From Pantoea sp. Mb-10 (GTDB lineage: Bacteria; Pseudomonadota; Gammaproteobacteria; Enterobacterales; Enterobacteriaceae), in NCBI RefSeq assembly GCF_021272205.1, contig NZ_JAJSDX010000006.1:62001-126000 (forward strand): 64,000 bases of DNA, in the 5' to 3' direction. Position numbers and translations under genes: made by a program. Below are positions 32,910-42,289 of this stretch, one piece after another. The notes beneath the pieces are model-generated. The model was given only the letters and a program-made list of their open reading frames with translations. It was not told where the DNA came from and ran no database searches. The number at the start of each line of letters is the position of its first letter. Position 1 is the first letter of the stretch.

Positions 32910-33374
32910 TTAGCAGGCGAAGGCGGGCGGTGCGCGCGGCGGATGCGTGTAGGTTTCGTGGCGGACAAGCGGCGGCGTAATGCCGGGAACAGGGGGGGCG
33001 CGCGCGATAATCAGCGTGAGCCAGATAAAAGGAATAAAGACCCACACCATCAGCGGCACGTGGATGAGCAGATCGCAATAGCCGCAGGCCATTACGCTGT
33101 CGCTGCGCGTGTTATGCGCCATGTCTGGCATCATGCCATCCATCATCATGGCGTGATGCGCTGATTCAGACATCGGCGCCATGGCGTCATGCGCCATACC
33201 CGCGTGCTGCGGCATGGCGACGTAACTCATCGTCATCGAATCAGACTGGGCGTTTGTCCGGCTTTGCTGCGTCTGGAGCGTTTTCGAGACCATCGGCGCG
33301 ACAAACAGCAACAACACCGCCAGGATGGCGATGCAGGCGGTAATGCGTTGGCGAAGGGGCGATGAAAACGTCAT
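32910..33374 (-). CDS. DUF2946 family Met/His-rich protein
   Basis: The 154-residue protein has a membrane segment near the N-terminus (ITACIAILAVLLLFVAPMVS), then a strongly Met/His-rich stretch (about 48-90, many MSM, MAHDAMAPM and HHAMMMDGMM runs), then CGYCDLLIHVPLM and a second hydrophobic segment. This matches DUF2946 proteins, which lie in copper-related operons. The composition suggests a periplasmic copper-binding role. It is the first gene of a two-gene operon with the PepSY protein. The ribosome-binding site is poor. Confidence 0.78.
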   Translation of the reverse strand: MTFSSPLRQRITACIAILAVLLLFVAPMVSKTLQTQQSRTNAQSDSMTMSYVAMPQHAGMAHDAMAPMSESAHHAMMMDGMMPDMAHNTRSDSVMACGYCDLLIHVPLMVWVFIPFIWLTLIIARAPPVPGITPPLVRHETYTHPPRAPPAFAC

Positions 33375-33558
33375 GACATAGCGCGTAGCTTAACAAAAGA
33401 GGCAGAAGTGTACCGCGATTGCCGCGCGAGGGTTAACGTAAGCCCAGTTTTTTAAGGAAAAATGCGCACCTTTTGAAAAATGTCACGCTATGCGCTGCGT
33501 TTGTTAACCTTATTGCAACCTTAAAAAAACAGCCTTCAAACACTTCAATGGAGATGTG

Positions 33559-34500
33559 ATGAAAATAGTGACCCTGGATGGCGATACGCTGCCGTTGCCA
33601 CTTACCCCCCCAGACTGGTGTACCGCGTGGGATTTTCGTCAGACCACCGCGCCGCATGAGATTGTGACCGTGCTTAAAGGGGCACAGATCGCCATTACCA
33701 ATAAAGTGCCACTGCGTGCTGAGGTGCTGGAAGCCTTGCCCGATCTGCGTTACATCTGCGTGGCGGCGACCGGTTACGATTGCATTGATTTAGAGGCCTG
33801 CCGCGCACGCGGCATTCTGGTCAGTAATGTGCCGGGTTACTCCACCCGCAGCGTGGCGGAAGGCGTGATAGCGGCGCTGTTTGCAATGCGGAGGCACTTG
33901 TTGTCGTATGCGCAGAGTGCGCGAACGGCGTGGCCTGCGTCTGCCCATTTCTGCGTACACCAGCAGCCCATGTTGGATATCCACGGTGCCACGCTGGGGA
34001 TCATCGGTCAGGGCGATATTGGCCGTGCCGTGGGGTCGCTGGCGCATGCGCTCGGTATGCACGTCATGTATGCCGAGCGCAAAGGCGCAACGACGGTCCG
34101 GCCCGGTTATCACGCCTTTGATGATGTGCTGGCTCGCAGCGACGTTTTGAGCCTGCACTGTCCACTGACACCGCACACGCATCAGCTGATCGATCTGGAC
34201 GCGTTGGTGCAGATGAAGCCGTCAGCGGTGCTGATCAATACCGCCCGCGGCGGACTGATCAACGAAAGCGATTTGGCCCATGCGCTGCGGCAGGGAATTA
34301 TTGCGGGTGCCGCATTGGATGTATTAAGCACTGAGCCGCCTCCCGCCGATCATCCGCTGTTGCAGCCTACGGTGCCCAATCTGCTGTTAACGCCGCACAT
34401 TGCCTGGGCAAGTCAGCAAGGCGTGACCAATTTACTGCGCGGTATCAACGCCAACCTGCGCAGTTTTAAGCAAGGCGCCGCGCAAAACCTCGTGAGTTGA
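33559..34500 (+). CDS. D-2-hydroxyacid dehydrogenase (glycerate dehydrogenase-like)
   Basis: The 313-residue NAD(P)-dependent enzyme has the family landmarks: GIIGQGDIGRAVGSLAHALG for nucleotide binding, the catalytic Arg in NTARGGLINE, Glu in STEPPP and His in TPHIAWAS. It reduces a 2-keto acid such as hydroxypyruvate or glyoxylate to the D-2-hydroxy acid, or the reverse. The substrate is not certain. GGAG lies 8 bases before the ATG at 33559; a GTG one codon earlier is less likely. It is convergent with glsA with only 3 bases between the stops. Confidence 0.88.
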   Translation: MKIVTLDGDTLPLPLTPPDWCTAWDFRQTTAPHEIVTVLKGAQIAITNKVPLRAEVLEALPDLRYICVAATGYDCIDLEACRARGILVSNVPGYSTRSVAEGVIAALFAMRRHLLSYAQSARTAWPASAHFCVHQQPMLDIHGATLGIIGQGDIGRAVGSLAHALGMHVMYAERKGATTVRPGYHAFDDVLARSDVLSLHCPLTPHTHQLIDLDALVQMKPSAVLINTARGGLINESDLAHALRQGIIAGAALDVLSTEPPPADHPLLQPTVPNLLLTPHIAWASQQGVTNLLRGINANLRSFKQGAAQNLVS

Positions 34501-34503
34501 TCG

Positions 34504-35451
34504 TTAGAAGATCGAGCGGCCCAACCGTTCTGTCAGTTTCTCCAGCAGCGCGGTACCTGCCAGTGAGTTGCCCGAGTGATCCAGCGCGGGCGACCACACC
34601 GCAATACTCATTTCACCGGGGATCACCGCCACGATACCGCCACCGACGCCCGATTTTGCTGGCATGCCCACGCGCCAGGCAAACTCGCCCGCGCCGTCAT
34701 ACATGCCGCTGGTCATCATCAGCGCGTTAACCTGGCGCGCCTGGCGCGGCGTAATTACCGCCCATTCATCCTGCTGGCTGCGCCCCTGATTAGCCAGATA
34801 GAGAAACGTGCGGGCTAACTCTTCGCAGTTCATCGACAGCGCGCAATAATGAAAATAGGTTTCCATCACTTTACTGACGTCGTTGTGGAAATTACCAAAG
34901 GATTTCATCAGCCAGGCGATAGCGGCGTTACGCGCCGAGTGCTCATATTCTGAGCGTGCCACCGTGCGGTCGTACTGGATATCGGGCTGTTGCGCAAGGC
35001 GGCGCACAATCTCCAGCATGCGCTGTCGCGGTGCTGTCAGGCGGCTTTCCAGCAAATCGCACATCACCAGTGCGCCGGCGTTGATAAAGGGATTCCGCGG
35101 TTTTCCCTGTTCGAGTTCAAGCTGAACCAGTGAATTAAATGCCTGACCGGACGGTTCTTTGCCCACCCGCTGCCAAATCTCTGCATCCTCATACAGCGTG
35201 AGTGCCACGCTGAGCGACAGCACTTTCGAGATAGACTGGATAGAAAAACGCGTGGTGGCATCGCCCGCCTGGTAGCATTTGCCCTCAGGCGTCACGATAG
35301 CAATCCCCAGCTGGTGAGGATCGACGTCCGCGAGGGCGGGAATGTAATCGGCAACGTTGCCCGCGCACGTGAGCGGACGCACGTCGTGAACTAATTCTTC
35401 AAGAAGCGCATTACTGAGTTCTGACACGGGTGGCTCCGTATAATCCTTCAT
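34504..35451 (-). CDS. glsA: Glutaminase
   Basis: The 315-residue protein belongs to the serine-dependent beta-lactamase-like glutaminase family. The catalytic S73-x-x-K76 is in [13 protein letters not shown], and other family blocks are [27 protein letters not shown], and [17 protein letters not shown]. It converts glutamine to glutamate and ammonia in the cytoplasm and in E. coli helps acid resistance. The length is that of the usual enzyme. The ribosome-binding site is weak. It is not part of a visible operon. Confidence 0.94.
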   Translation of the reverse strand: MKDYTEPPVSELSNALLEELVHDVRPLTCAGNVADYIPALADVDPHQLGIAIVTPEGKCYQAGDATTRFSIQSISKVLSLSVALTLYEDAEIWQRVGKEPSGQAFNSLVQLELEQGKPRNPFINAGALVMCDLLESRLTAPRQRMLEIVRRLAQQPDIQYDRTVARSEYEHSARNAAIAWLMKSFGNFHNDVSKVMETYFHYCALSMNCEELARTFLYLANQGRSQQDEWAVITPRQARQVNALMMTSGMYDGAGEFAWRVGMPAKSGVGGGIVAVIPGEMSIAVWSPALDHSGNSLAGTALLEKLTERLGRSIF

Positions 35452-35686
35452 CTGACTACGCTGCCGCGTAGTCGCCGTGGCGCGGATAATGGTGATTTGT
35501 CATTACGGCGTCAATGGCTCGCTCGAAATTCTGTGAACCGCTGATGAAACGGCCTTAGTGAGGCGAACACGGCGCCGCACGGCGCGCAAGGCATACTTAA
35601 TTGTGCGCAGCATGACGCGCGCCTCTTGCATCTCAACGCATCCGCGTCCACCTTTAAGGCTGGTGCTCAAGACTGATGGAAAAACA

Positions 35687-36217
35687 ATGCTCTGGTTATG
35701 GAATACGCTGATCGTGCTCGCGGCGGTGCTGGTGATGGAAATCGTGGCAGCGGTGACGCACAAATACATCATGCACGGTTGGGGATGGGGCTGGCATGCA
35801 TCACATCATGAACCCCACAGCGGAACCTTCGAACGTAACGATCTTTACGCGGTAGTGTTTATGTTTGTGGCTATCGCGCTCATCTATATCGGCGTGCATG
35901 GCGTATGGCCGCTGCAGTGGATCGGCGCGGGTGTCACGCTCTACGGCGCGCTCTATTTCATGGTGCATGATGGTTTAGTGCATCAGCGTTGGCCGTTTCG
36001 CTACATACCGCGCAAAGGTTATCTGAAACGATTATATATGGCGCACCGCATGCATCATGCGGTGCGCGGGCGAGAAGGGTGCGTGTCGTTTGGTTTTCTC
36101 TGGGCGCCGCCGCTGCATGCGCTGCAAGCCACGCTGCGTCAGCGCAATAAAAACGTTAACGCGGACGCTGCCAAAGGCCCGCTGGACGGGGTTCAGGCTG
36201 AGTCAGACGTGAAGTAA
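35687..36217 (+). CDS. crtZ: Beta-carotene hydroxylase CrtZ
   Basis: The 176-residue membrane di-iron protein has the histidine clusters HKYIMH (H25, H30), HASHHEPH (H37-H44), HDGLVHQ and HRMHHA. It adds hydroxyl groups to both rings of beta-carotene, giving zeaxanthin, the substrate of CrtX. The start at 35687 gives the family N-terminus and has GGA upstream; the open frame extends 43 codons further upstream without a ribosome-binding site. It runs opposite to the rest of the cluster, and its last 62 bases overlap the end of crtB on the other strand. Confidence 0.95.
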   Translation: MLWLWNTLIVLAAVLVMEIVAAVTHKYIMHGWGWGWHASHHEPHSGTFERNDLYAVVFMFVAIALIYIGVHGVWPLQWIGAGVTLYGALYFMVHDGLVHQRWPFRYIPRKGYLKRLYMAHRMHHAVRGREGCVSFGFLWAPPLHALQATLRQRNKNVNADAAKGPLDGVQAESDVK

Positions 36218-37085
36218 GCGCCAGTCCACCTCCCTTCAGCAGCTGCACCAGCTTTTCGCTCCGGCTGGTGCGCTGCCGCCTATCCCAGGCGTGCGCACCG
36301 GCCCGTTGTACTTTTATTCCAATTTCCCGGTAGACACCGTGTGCGGTGGCGATTGCCCATGCTGAACGCAGCGGCAAGCCGCGTAAGCCCGCGTGCGCTG
36401 AGCGGTAGTAAGGCTCGGCTTCATTTACCAGCCGCGCGGCGAGCTGCGCCAACGCAGGGCGGTACTGCGGATCGGCCAGCGGTTTGCCTGTGAGACCCGC
36501 ATCGTCAAGCCAGCGCTGCGGCAAATAGCAGCGATGGTTTTGCGCATCTTCCACGATATCACGGGCAATGTTGGTGAGCTGGAACGCCAGGCCTAAATCG
36601 CAGGCGCGATCCAGTACCGCTTCGTCGCGTACGCCCATGACGCGCGCCATCATCAAGCCCACCACGCCTGCAACGTGATAACAGTAGCGTAGGGTATCAT
36701 CGAAGGTCTCGTAATGCGTTTCGCGGGCGTCCATGGCGAAGCCTTCAAGGTGGGCAAAGGCCAGCTGCGGGGGGAGCTGGTGGGTCAAGGCCACTTCCTG
36801 GAAGGCTCTAAAGGCGGGCTCATCCATGTGAGCCCCGCTGTAGGCGCGGCGGGTTTCAATTTGCAGATGCTGCATGCGCGTCTGCACGTCCTCCACCCGG
36901 TGTTGCGTGCCCACCTCGCCAAGCGTTTGCCCGTCAATCACGTCGTCACAATGGCGGCACCAGGCATAGAGCATCAGCGTGCTGCGTCGCGTTGGCCCGG
37001 AAAACAGTTTGGTGGCGCTGGCAAAGCTTTTTGAGCCCACCGCCATGGTTTGCGTAACCTGCTCAAGCAGCGGCGGTTGGTTCAT
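36156..37085 (-). CDS. crtB: Phytoene synthase CrtB
   Basis: The 309-residue prenyltransferase condenses two geranylgeranyl diphosphates into phytoene. The two Asp-rich motifs are visible as DDVID in the first half and NIARDIVEDAQNHRCYLP in the second. It is the last gene of the crtE-X-Y-I-B operon and starts in a 4-base overlap with the crtI stop. Its 3' end overlaps that of crtZ. Confidence 0.96.
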   Translation of the reverse strand: MNQPPLLEQVTQTMAVGSKSFASATKLFSGPTRRSTLMLYAWCRHCDDVIDGQTLGEVGTQHRVEDVQTRMQHLQIETRRAYSGAHMDEPAFRAFQEVALTHQLPPQLAFAHLEGFAMDARETHYETFDDTLRYCYHVAGVVGLMMARVMGVRDEAVLDRACDLGLAFQLTNIARDIVEDAQNHRCYLPQRWLDDAGLTGKPLADPQYRPALAQLAARLVNEAEPYYRSAHAGLRGLPLRSAWAIATAHGVYREIGIKVQRAGAHAWDRRQRTSRSEKLVQLLKGGGLALTSRLTQPEPRPAGLWQRPR

Positions 37086-38563
37086 CCGGTTAAATCCTCT
37101 TGCATCAGCTGCGCGGTGGCTTTTGCCGAACCAATCACACCCGGTACACCGGCACCCGGATGCGTGCCTGCGCCTACCAAATAAAGATTGTGAATATCGG
37201 CATCGCGATTATGCGGGCGGAACCAGGCGCTTTGCGTCAAGATCGGCTCCAGAGAAAACGCGGAACCCTGATGCGCGTGCAGCGTGTCGCGGAAATCAAA
37301 CGGTGTAAACATGCGCTGTGTGACGAGTTGCTGACGTAATCCCGGCATGTAGTGCTCCTCCAGATAAGCAAAAATTCGGTCGCGCAAGCGCGGCCCTTCC
37401 TGATGCCAGTCAATGTCTGCCGTACCCAAATGCGGAACCGGGGCAAGAACGTAAAAACTGCCGCATCCTTCAGGTGCCAGCGACGGATCGCTGGAGCAGG
37501 GCGCGTGCAGATAAAGCGAAAAATCCTCTGATAACGCACTGCTGTTAAAAATTTCGTCAATCAGTTCGCGATAACGCGGTCCGAAGCAGACGGTATGGTG
37601 CGCCAGCTGGGTGTGGGGCTGATTCAGGCCAAAATAGAGCACAAACAGCGAGTTGCTCATGCGCTTGCGTTTTAGACCTGTTGCGCGCTTTTGCGCGACC
37701 GGGTGCTGCTTTAATAGCGTATCGTAGGTGTGTACCACATCGGCATTCGACGCCACCGCCGCCGCGTCGAACTGGCGTCCATCTTTCAAGCGGAGGCCGC
37801 TGATGCGGTTGCCCTGTGTCTCCAGCTCGCCTACTTCAGCATTCAGCAGCAGTTCGCCGCCTAGATCGCGGAACAGCTGCGCCATTCCTTCAACCAGTGC
37901 GCCGGTGCCACCGCGCGGGAACCATACGCCCCATTCCCGTTCCAGCGCATGGATTAAGGTATAAATGGACGACGTTGCAAAAGGATTACCGCCAACCAAC
38001 AGCGAGTGAAAAGAGAACGCCTGACGCAGATGATCGTCTTTAATAAAGTGCGATACCATGCTGTAAACGCTGCGCCACGCCTGCAGGCGCGCTAGCTGCG
38101 GGCCCGCACGTAGCATATCGCTGATGTGCAAAAAGGGCACGGTACCCAATTTGAGATAGCCCTCTTTGAATACCTCGCGGGAATACGCCAGGAAGCGGCG
38201 ATATCCAGCGACATCGTCGGGATTAAACGCCGCAATCTGCTTTTCAAGCTCGGGCTGGTTGTTGTCGTAATCCAGGCGGGTGCCATCTTCCCAGCACAGA
38301 CGATAAAACGGCGTCACGGGCATCAGATCGACGTAGTCGCTCAGTTTTTTTCCTGCCAGCGTGAACAGTTCTTCGATGGCGCTGGGATCGGTGATCACCG
38401 TTGGGCCGGCGTCGAAGGTATAGCCCTGATCCTGCCAGACGTAGGCGCGCCCGCCGGGTTTGTCGCGCTGCTCCAGCAACGTTGTGGGAATGCCGGCTGC
38501 CTGCAGACGGATCGCCAATGCCAGGCCGCCAAAGCCTGCGCCAATTACATAAGTGCGTTTCAT
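37082..38563 (-). CDS. crtI: Phytoene desaturase CrtI
   Basis: The 493-residue FAD enzyme introduces four double bonds into phytoene to give lycopene. The FAD-binding N-terminus reads VIGAGFGGLALAIRLQAAG followed by EQRDKPGGRAYV, and the C-terminal signature LYLVGAGTHPGAGVPGVIGS is that of bacterial CrtI. Its start overlaps the crtY stop by one base, and its stop overlaps crtB by 4 bases. Confidence 0.97.
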   Translation of the reverse strand: MKRTYVIGAGFGGLALAIRLQAAGIPTTLLEQRDKPGGRAYVWQDQGYTFDAGPTVITDPSAIEELFTLAGKKLSDYVDLMPVTPFYRLCWEDGTRLDYDNNQPELEKQIAAFNPDDVAGYRRFLAYSREVFKEGYLKLGTVPFLHISDMLRAGPQLARLQAWRSVYSMVSHFIKDDHLRQAFSFHSLLVGGNPFATSSIYTLIHALEREWGVWFPRGGTGALVEGMAQLFRDLGGELLLNAEVGELETQGNRISGLRLKDGRQFDAAAVASNADVVHTYDTLLKQHPVAQKRATGLKRKRMSNSLFVLYFGLNQPHTQLAHHTVCFGPRYRELIDEIFNSSALSEDFSLYLHAPCSSDPSLAPEGCGSFYVLAPVPHLGTADIDWHQEGPRLRDRIFAYLEEHYMPGLRQQLVTQRMFTPFDFRDTLHAHQGSAFSLEPILTQSAWFRPHNRDADIHNLYLVGAGTHPGAGVPGVIGSAKATAQLMQEDLTG

Positions 38564-39726
38564 TATGTCTTCCGTGGTGATGAGGTCATAAACAGGGCGC
38601 GCAGTGCTTCACCGACCGGCACCGGGGGTTTGCCACATAAAATGCGCGCTTTGTCGCTCAGGCGAAGCTGCCCGGCATAAAAACGGCTGATCAGGCCGGC
38701 ATCAAGCCGATAAAAACGCTGCATCACTTGCCAGCGTTGCTCCGGCTTACCGGCCAGGAATAGCATGCGATTAAGCTGACGGAAAAAGCGCTGTGCGCGC
38801 CACTGTGCTGCGGCAAACTGCGCGGTTTGTTGCGCCAGCGCCGCCGCGCTGAGGGGCTGCATGTGCGCAATGCGATCGGCCAAGGCCACGGCGCTGGGCA
38901 GCGAATAGCCGGTGGTGGCATGAAACAGACCGGCGCGCAAGCCGCTGCAAGGCTGCCCGCGCTGTTGCTGCCAAAAAAGGCGGTGATCGCCGCTAAGCGT
39001 AATCGGCAGTGAGCCGTGCTCTTCACGCAGCAAAAGCTTGAGCTGCCAGCCCTGTTGTTGCGCATAAGCCTGAATATTCTCACGTGCGGCGCGGTGCGCT
39101 AGCGAAGGCGTGTTGATGTAGTGGGTGTCTTCAATCAACAGACGCTCAGGGGTCAACGGCAGCGTATAGACAAAGCGGTAACCTTGCTGCTGATTAACCG
39201 TGGCATCCATGAGAATCGGCTGGGTTAAGCCGTGGGGTGCTGTCAATTGCCACTCCTGGCCAACAAACGCCTGATAACCCAGTTGCAGATGCGGAGTCGC
39301 TTGCAAGCCGCGGCCATCAATCACCGCCGCAGCATGTAGCGTACGGTTGTCCGACAGCGTGACGCTTTCAGGCGTAACGGCCTGCACGGAACAGTCTGTC
39401 CAGAGATCCTCGCCTAAGGCATCAGCCACGTGGTGAGCAAACGCCTCGGACGCGATCGCGCAATACCCGCCGGTGAAAGTGCGGTGCAAAGCCGGAAAGC
39501 GCACTTGATAACCCGGCCACTGATGCGAAATATAGGGCGCAATCCACTGAAATTGTTCGTCGCTGAGATCGTCGCGATGAAATGACCACGTGTGATTGCC
39601 CGCAGGCGCGCTGTCACGTTCCAGCATCAAGAGGCGAAGCTGCGGTTGGCTCTGACGCAGGCGCAGGGCAATCAACCCGTTTGCCAGACCGGCGCCCACC
39701 AAAATTACATCGTAATCGGTGCGCAT
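38563..39726 (-). CDS. crtY: Lycopene beta-cyclase CrtY
   Basis: The 387-residue enzyme cyclises both ends of lycopene to beta-carotene. It has the dinucleotide-binding start YDVILVGAGLANGLIALRL and the cyclase blocks AGNHTWSFH, GYRFVYTLPL and LFHATTGYSLPSAV. The start at 39726 has GGAGGGG upstream; 12 in-frame codons before it are rejected because the family begins at MRTDYDVI. The first 22 bases overlap the end of crtX. Confidence 0.96.
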   Translation of the reverse strand: MRTDYDVILVGAGLANGLIALRLRQSQPQLRLLMLERDSAPAGNHTWSFHRDDLSDEQFQWIAPYISHQWPGYQVRFPALHRTFTGGYCAIASEAFAHHVADALGEDLWTDCSVQAVTPESVTLSDNRTLHAAAVIDGRGLQATPHLQLGYQAFVGQEWQLTAPHGLTQPILMDATVNQQQGYRFVYTLPLTPERLLIEDTHYINTPSLAHRAARENIQAYAQQQGWQLKLLLREEHGSLPITLSGDHRLFWQQQRGQPCSGLRAGLFHATTGYSLPSAVALADRIAHMQPLSAAALAQQTAQFAAAQWRAQRFFRQLNRMLFLAGKPEQRWQVMQRFYRLDAGLISRFYAGQLRLSDKARILCGKPPVPVGEALRALFMTSSPRKT

Positions 39727-40997
39727 CGTGTCCCCTCCGCCAGCACCACCTGCTGTTGGCATAGTGCTTGTTCGACAATTTCTGCGGCGCGTGCGCAGCC
39801 GCCCGCACGCTGTAGCTGCGCCTGAATCGCTGACATGCGCAGCCGGTAACGCGGGTCGTTCAGTAAGGTATGAATATGGTGCTCCAATAGTGACTGGCGG
39901 CTAAAGCGCGAAGCGCGAATGCCTACGCCGTGCCACGCAATGCGCGCGGCAACGCCGGGTTGGTCGAACGCGATGGGCATGGCGAGCATTGGCGTGCCGC
40001 ACTCTAAGGCCTCAAGCGTGCTGTTGAGGCCAGCGTGCGTGATAAACAGCTGTGCATGTTGCAGCGCTGCGCGCTGGTCGAGGAAGTCCGTTACCCACGC
40101 CGCACCCGCCAATTCAAGCTGGTGGACCTGCCGGGCATTGAGCCCGCCGCAGTGGGCCACCACCAGCGACAACTGCTGCTGGCGACACGCGCGCGCAAGG
40201 CGCATAAATAGTGAGAATCGCTGACCTTGTAGCGTCCCCAGCGAGGCGTAAACCACCGGTTCCCGCAGGCCAGGCCAGGGCGCCGCCGCAGCGGTGCCCA
40301 TAGGTGGCGTATATAACGGCCCCACGGCATGGAAACAGGCCGGTAGCTGCTGACGAGGAAAATCAAACGCGGGCACTAGCTGGCTAATCTGCGCCAGCGG
40401 TGAGAGACATTGGTGCAAGCCGTGGCGCGGTGACAGACCAAAATTCTGCGCGTATTGCGCAATCACTTGGCCATGACGGCGCATGATACGGTCATAGATC
40501 TCTTCGCTCGCCTGAAAACGCTTTAAAGCGCGCGCGTCTTGGCCATAGCGAAAGGGCATCACCGCCAGTGGAATGCCCGGCTCGCGATTGACCGGCAGCG
40601 CGCACGCCACAGAAACAAACGGCAGTCCCAACGCCTCCGCAACCAGCCCGCCCGCCGCTTCCATTTGATCGGCGATGACGCCATCCACCTGCAGAGCGTT
40701 GAGTTTGCCCGGCAGTTCGCGGCAAAGCATATCGGTACTGGCGCTGATGTCGTTGATCACGCGAAGCAGAGAAAGCGGAGAGGCCAGATGGTGCAACGCC
40801 TGCGCCAGAGAACCAACAGGATGCGTGCGTTCTCCCGTGACGGCAAAGTTGATGCGCTCATCACTCAAGAGCGTGCGCGCGTCGGCTTGCTGTAAAAACG
40901 TGATGCGGTGTCCGCGTGCCATGAGCGCCTGTGACAGCGCCTGCAGCGCATGGAAATGGCTATAGAGCGGCGGCGCGACAACGGCAAAGTGGGCCAT
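39705..40997 (-). CDS. crtX: Zeaxanthin glucosyltransferase CrtX
   Basis: The 430-residue GT1-type glycosyltransferase uses UDP-glucose to make zeaxanthin glucosides. It starts MAHFAVVAPPLYSHFHALQA and keeps the donor motif LFITHAGLNSTLEALECGTPMLAMPIAFDQPGVAARI split across its C-terminal half. The start at 40997 matches the family; a 30-codon upstream extension in frame overlaps crtE and is rejected. crtE ends 19 bases upstream, with no idi gene between them. Confidence 0.95.
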   Translation of the reverse strand: MAHFAVVAPPLYSHFHALQALSQALMARGHRITFLQQADARTLLSDERINFAVTGERTHPVGSLAQALHHLASPLSLLRVINDISASTDMLCRELPGKLNALQVDGVIADQMEAAGGLVAEALGLPFVSVACALPVNREPGIPLAVMPFRYGQDARALKRFQASEEIYDRIMRRHGQVIAQYAQNFGLSPRHGLHQCLSPLAQISQLVPAFDFPRQQLPACFHAVGPLYTPPMGTAAAAPWPGLREPVVYASLGTLQGQRFSLFMRLARACRQQQLSLVVAHCGGLNARQVHQLELAGAAWVTDFLDQRAALQHAQLFITHAGLNSTLEALECGTPMLAMPIAFDQPGVAARIAWHGVGIRASRFSRQSLLEHHIHTLLNDPRYRLRMSAIQAQLQRAGGCARAAEIVEQALCQQQVVLAEGTRCAPITM

Positions 40998-41016
40998 ATT
41001 CAGCACCGACCCGCGT

Positions 41017-41922
41017 TCAGTGACACAGGGCAAGCTGCTGGGTGAACAGCGCGTGCATATATTGACGAGTCGCGACGCCGCGGTCACAGGCGCTATTTAA
41101 ATGTCCTTCGGCACTGCGCAGATGTTCGCGCAGCCGCTGCTCTGCGTCTTGCGTGCCCAGCAGCTGAACCAGGGTGGATTTACCCTGGTCCTGAAAAGGG
41201 TCTTTACCGGTGTGTTTACAGCCGTCAATGAGATCGTCAAGCAGCTGAAATGCCTGCCCTAAATCTTGGGCGAAAAAACGCATATTCTCGCGCACCTGCG
41301 GCGAGGCATCCGCAGCAATGGCAGCCATTTGCAGCGTGGCGCGAAACAGCACGCTGGTTTTCAACTCGTTGGTCAGCGCCACGGCATCCGGGCTGCGACT
41401 TTTGGCCCCATCGTGCAGATCCTGAAACTGCCCTTGTACCAAACCCTGTAAACCAACGGCAGCCGAGAGCTCGGCGATGGTTTCTGTTTTTTGTCCGGCA
41501 GAAAGATCGGGCGCAACGGCAATCACTTCGAATGCGCGACTCAGCAGCGCCACGGCGGCGAGAATGGCCACATTTTCACCGTACTCACGATGAATGGTGG
41601 GGCGGCCACGGCGCATCAGCGCGTTATCCATTGAGGGGATATCGTCAAGAATCAGCGAAGCGGCATGCACCATTTCTACGGCGCAAGCGAGATGGAAAAT
41701 CCCACGCTGATGCAGGTCGCAGCCCATATCGCGTGCCGCTAATAGCAACAGGAGCGGGCGAATGCGCTTACCCGGGGCTAACGTACCCGCACGCATGGCG
41801 GCGCGTACTTTGTCTGAAGGATTACCCGCAGGCAATAAATGCTCAAGATGAGCATGCAAAGTTTGCTGCAAATGAAGAAGGTCGCTTTCCTGATCAGCGG
41901 TAATGTCGACGTGGTCGGTCAT
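41017..41922 (-). CDS. crtE: Geranylgeranyl diphosphate synthase CrtE
   Basis: The 301-residue isoprenyl diphosphate synthase makes GGPP from isopentenyl and farnesyl diphosphate. The first Asp-rich motif DDIPSMDNALMRRGRPT begins at D93, and the second lies in FQLLDDLIDG, followed by DQGKSTLVQLLG. It is the first gene of the carotenoid operon. A GGAAAG sequence lies a few bases before the ATG. The 367-base spacer upstream should contain the operon promoter. Confidence 0.96.
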   Translation of the reverse strand: MTDHVDITADQESDLLHLQQTLHAHLEHLLPAGNPSDKVRAAMRAGTLAPGKRIRPLLLLLAARDMGCDLHQRGIFHLACAVEMVHAASLILDDIPSMDNALMRRGRPTIHREYGENVAILAAVALLSRAFEVIAVAPDLSAGQKTETIAELSAAVGLQGLVQGQFQDLHDGAKSRSPDAVALTNELKTSVLFRATLQMAAIAADASPQVRENMRFFAQDLGQAFQLLDDLIDGCKHTGKDPFQDQGKSTLVQLLGTQDAEQRLREHLRSAEGHLNSACDRGVATRQYMHALFTQQLALCH

Positions 41923-42289
41923 AGCGGCTTTCCATTGTCAGTTGAATTGTTATGGTTTTTTCATTAACCGTAGACTGCGTGGGGCGAGTTTGCCAGCGAG
42001 CGCAGCGGCATTTCCCACTCGGCTGAGCGTAACAGAGTTGATAGAAAAGGTAAGAGGCGGGCTTCATTATTACGCTATCTTTTTAACCGTTTGCTAAAAA
42101 TAAGGCGCTAGCACCACTTTTAACTGAAGGAAAAAGGTGAAATGGCGCGGGAAGGGCGAAGCACTCCGGATCTCCGGCCTGCTGACGCCTTTTTTAAGTC
42201 AAATTTATGCTAAAGCTGATCGCGATCAATGCGTCAGTGGCTTGCTTGCTCAACGCTAAAGGCTATTCCACTGACAGAAGGAGAAGCTC
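41923..42289. other. Intergenic region upstream of crtE
   Basis: This 367-base spacer between crtE and a divergent small gene should hold both promoters; I cannot point to them with confidence. It also contains a 23-codon frame at 42142-42213 with a good ribosome-binding site, treated as a finding. Confidence 0.5.

Noticed and set aside
35503..35772. Minus-strand open frame over the crtZ start
   Set aside because: It is the shadow of the crtZ region; no ribosome-binding site or family pattern.
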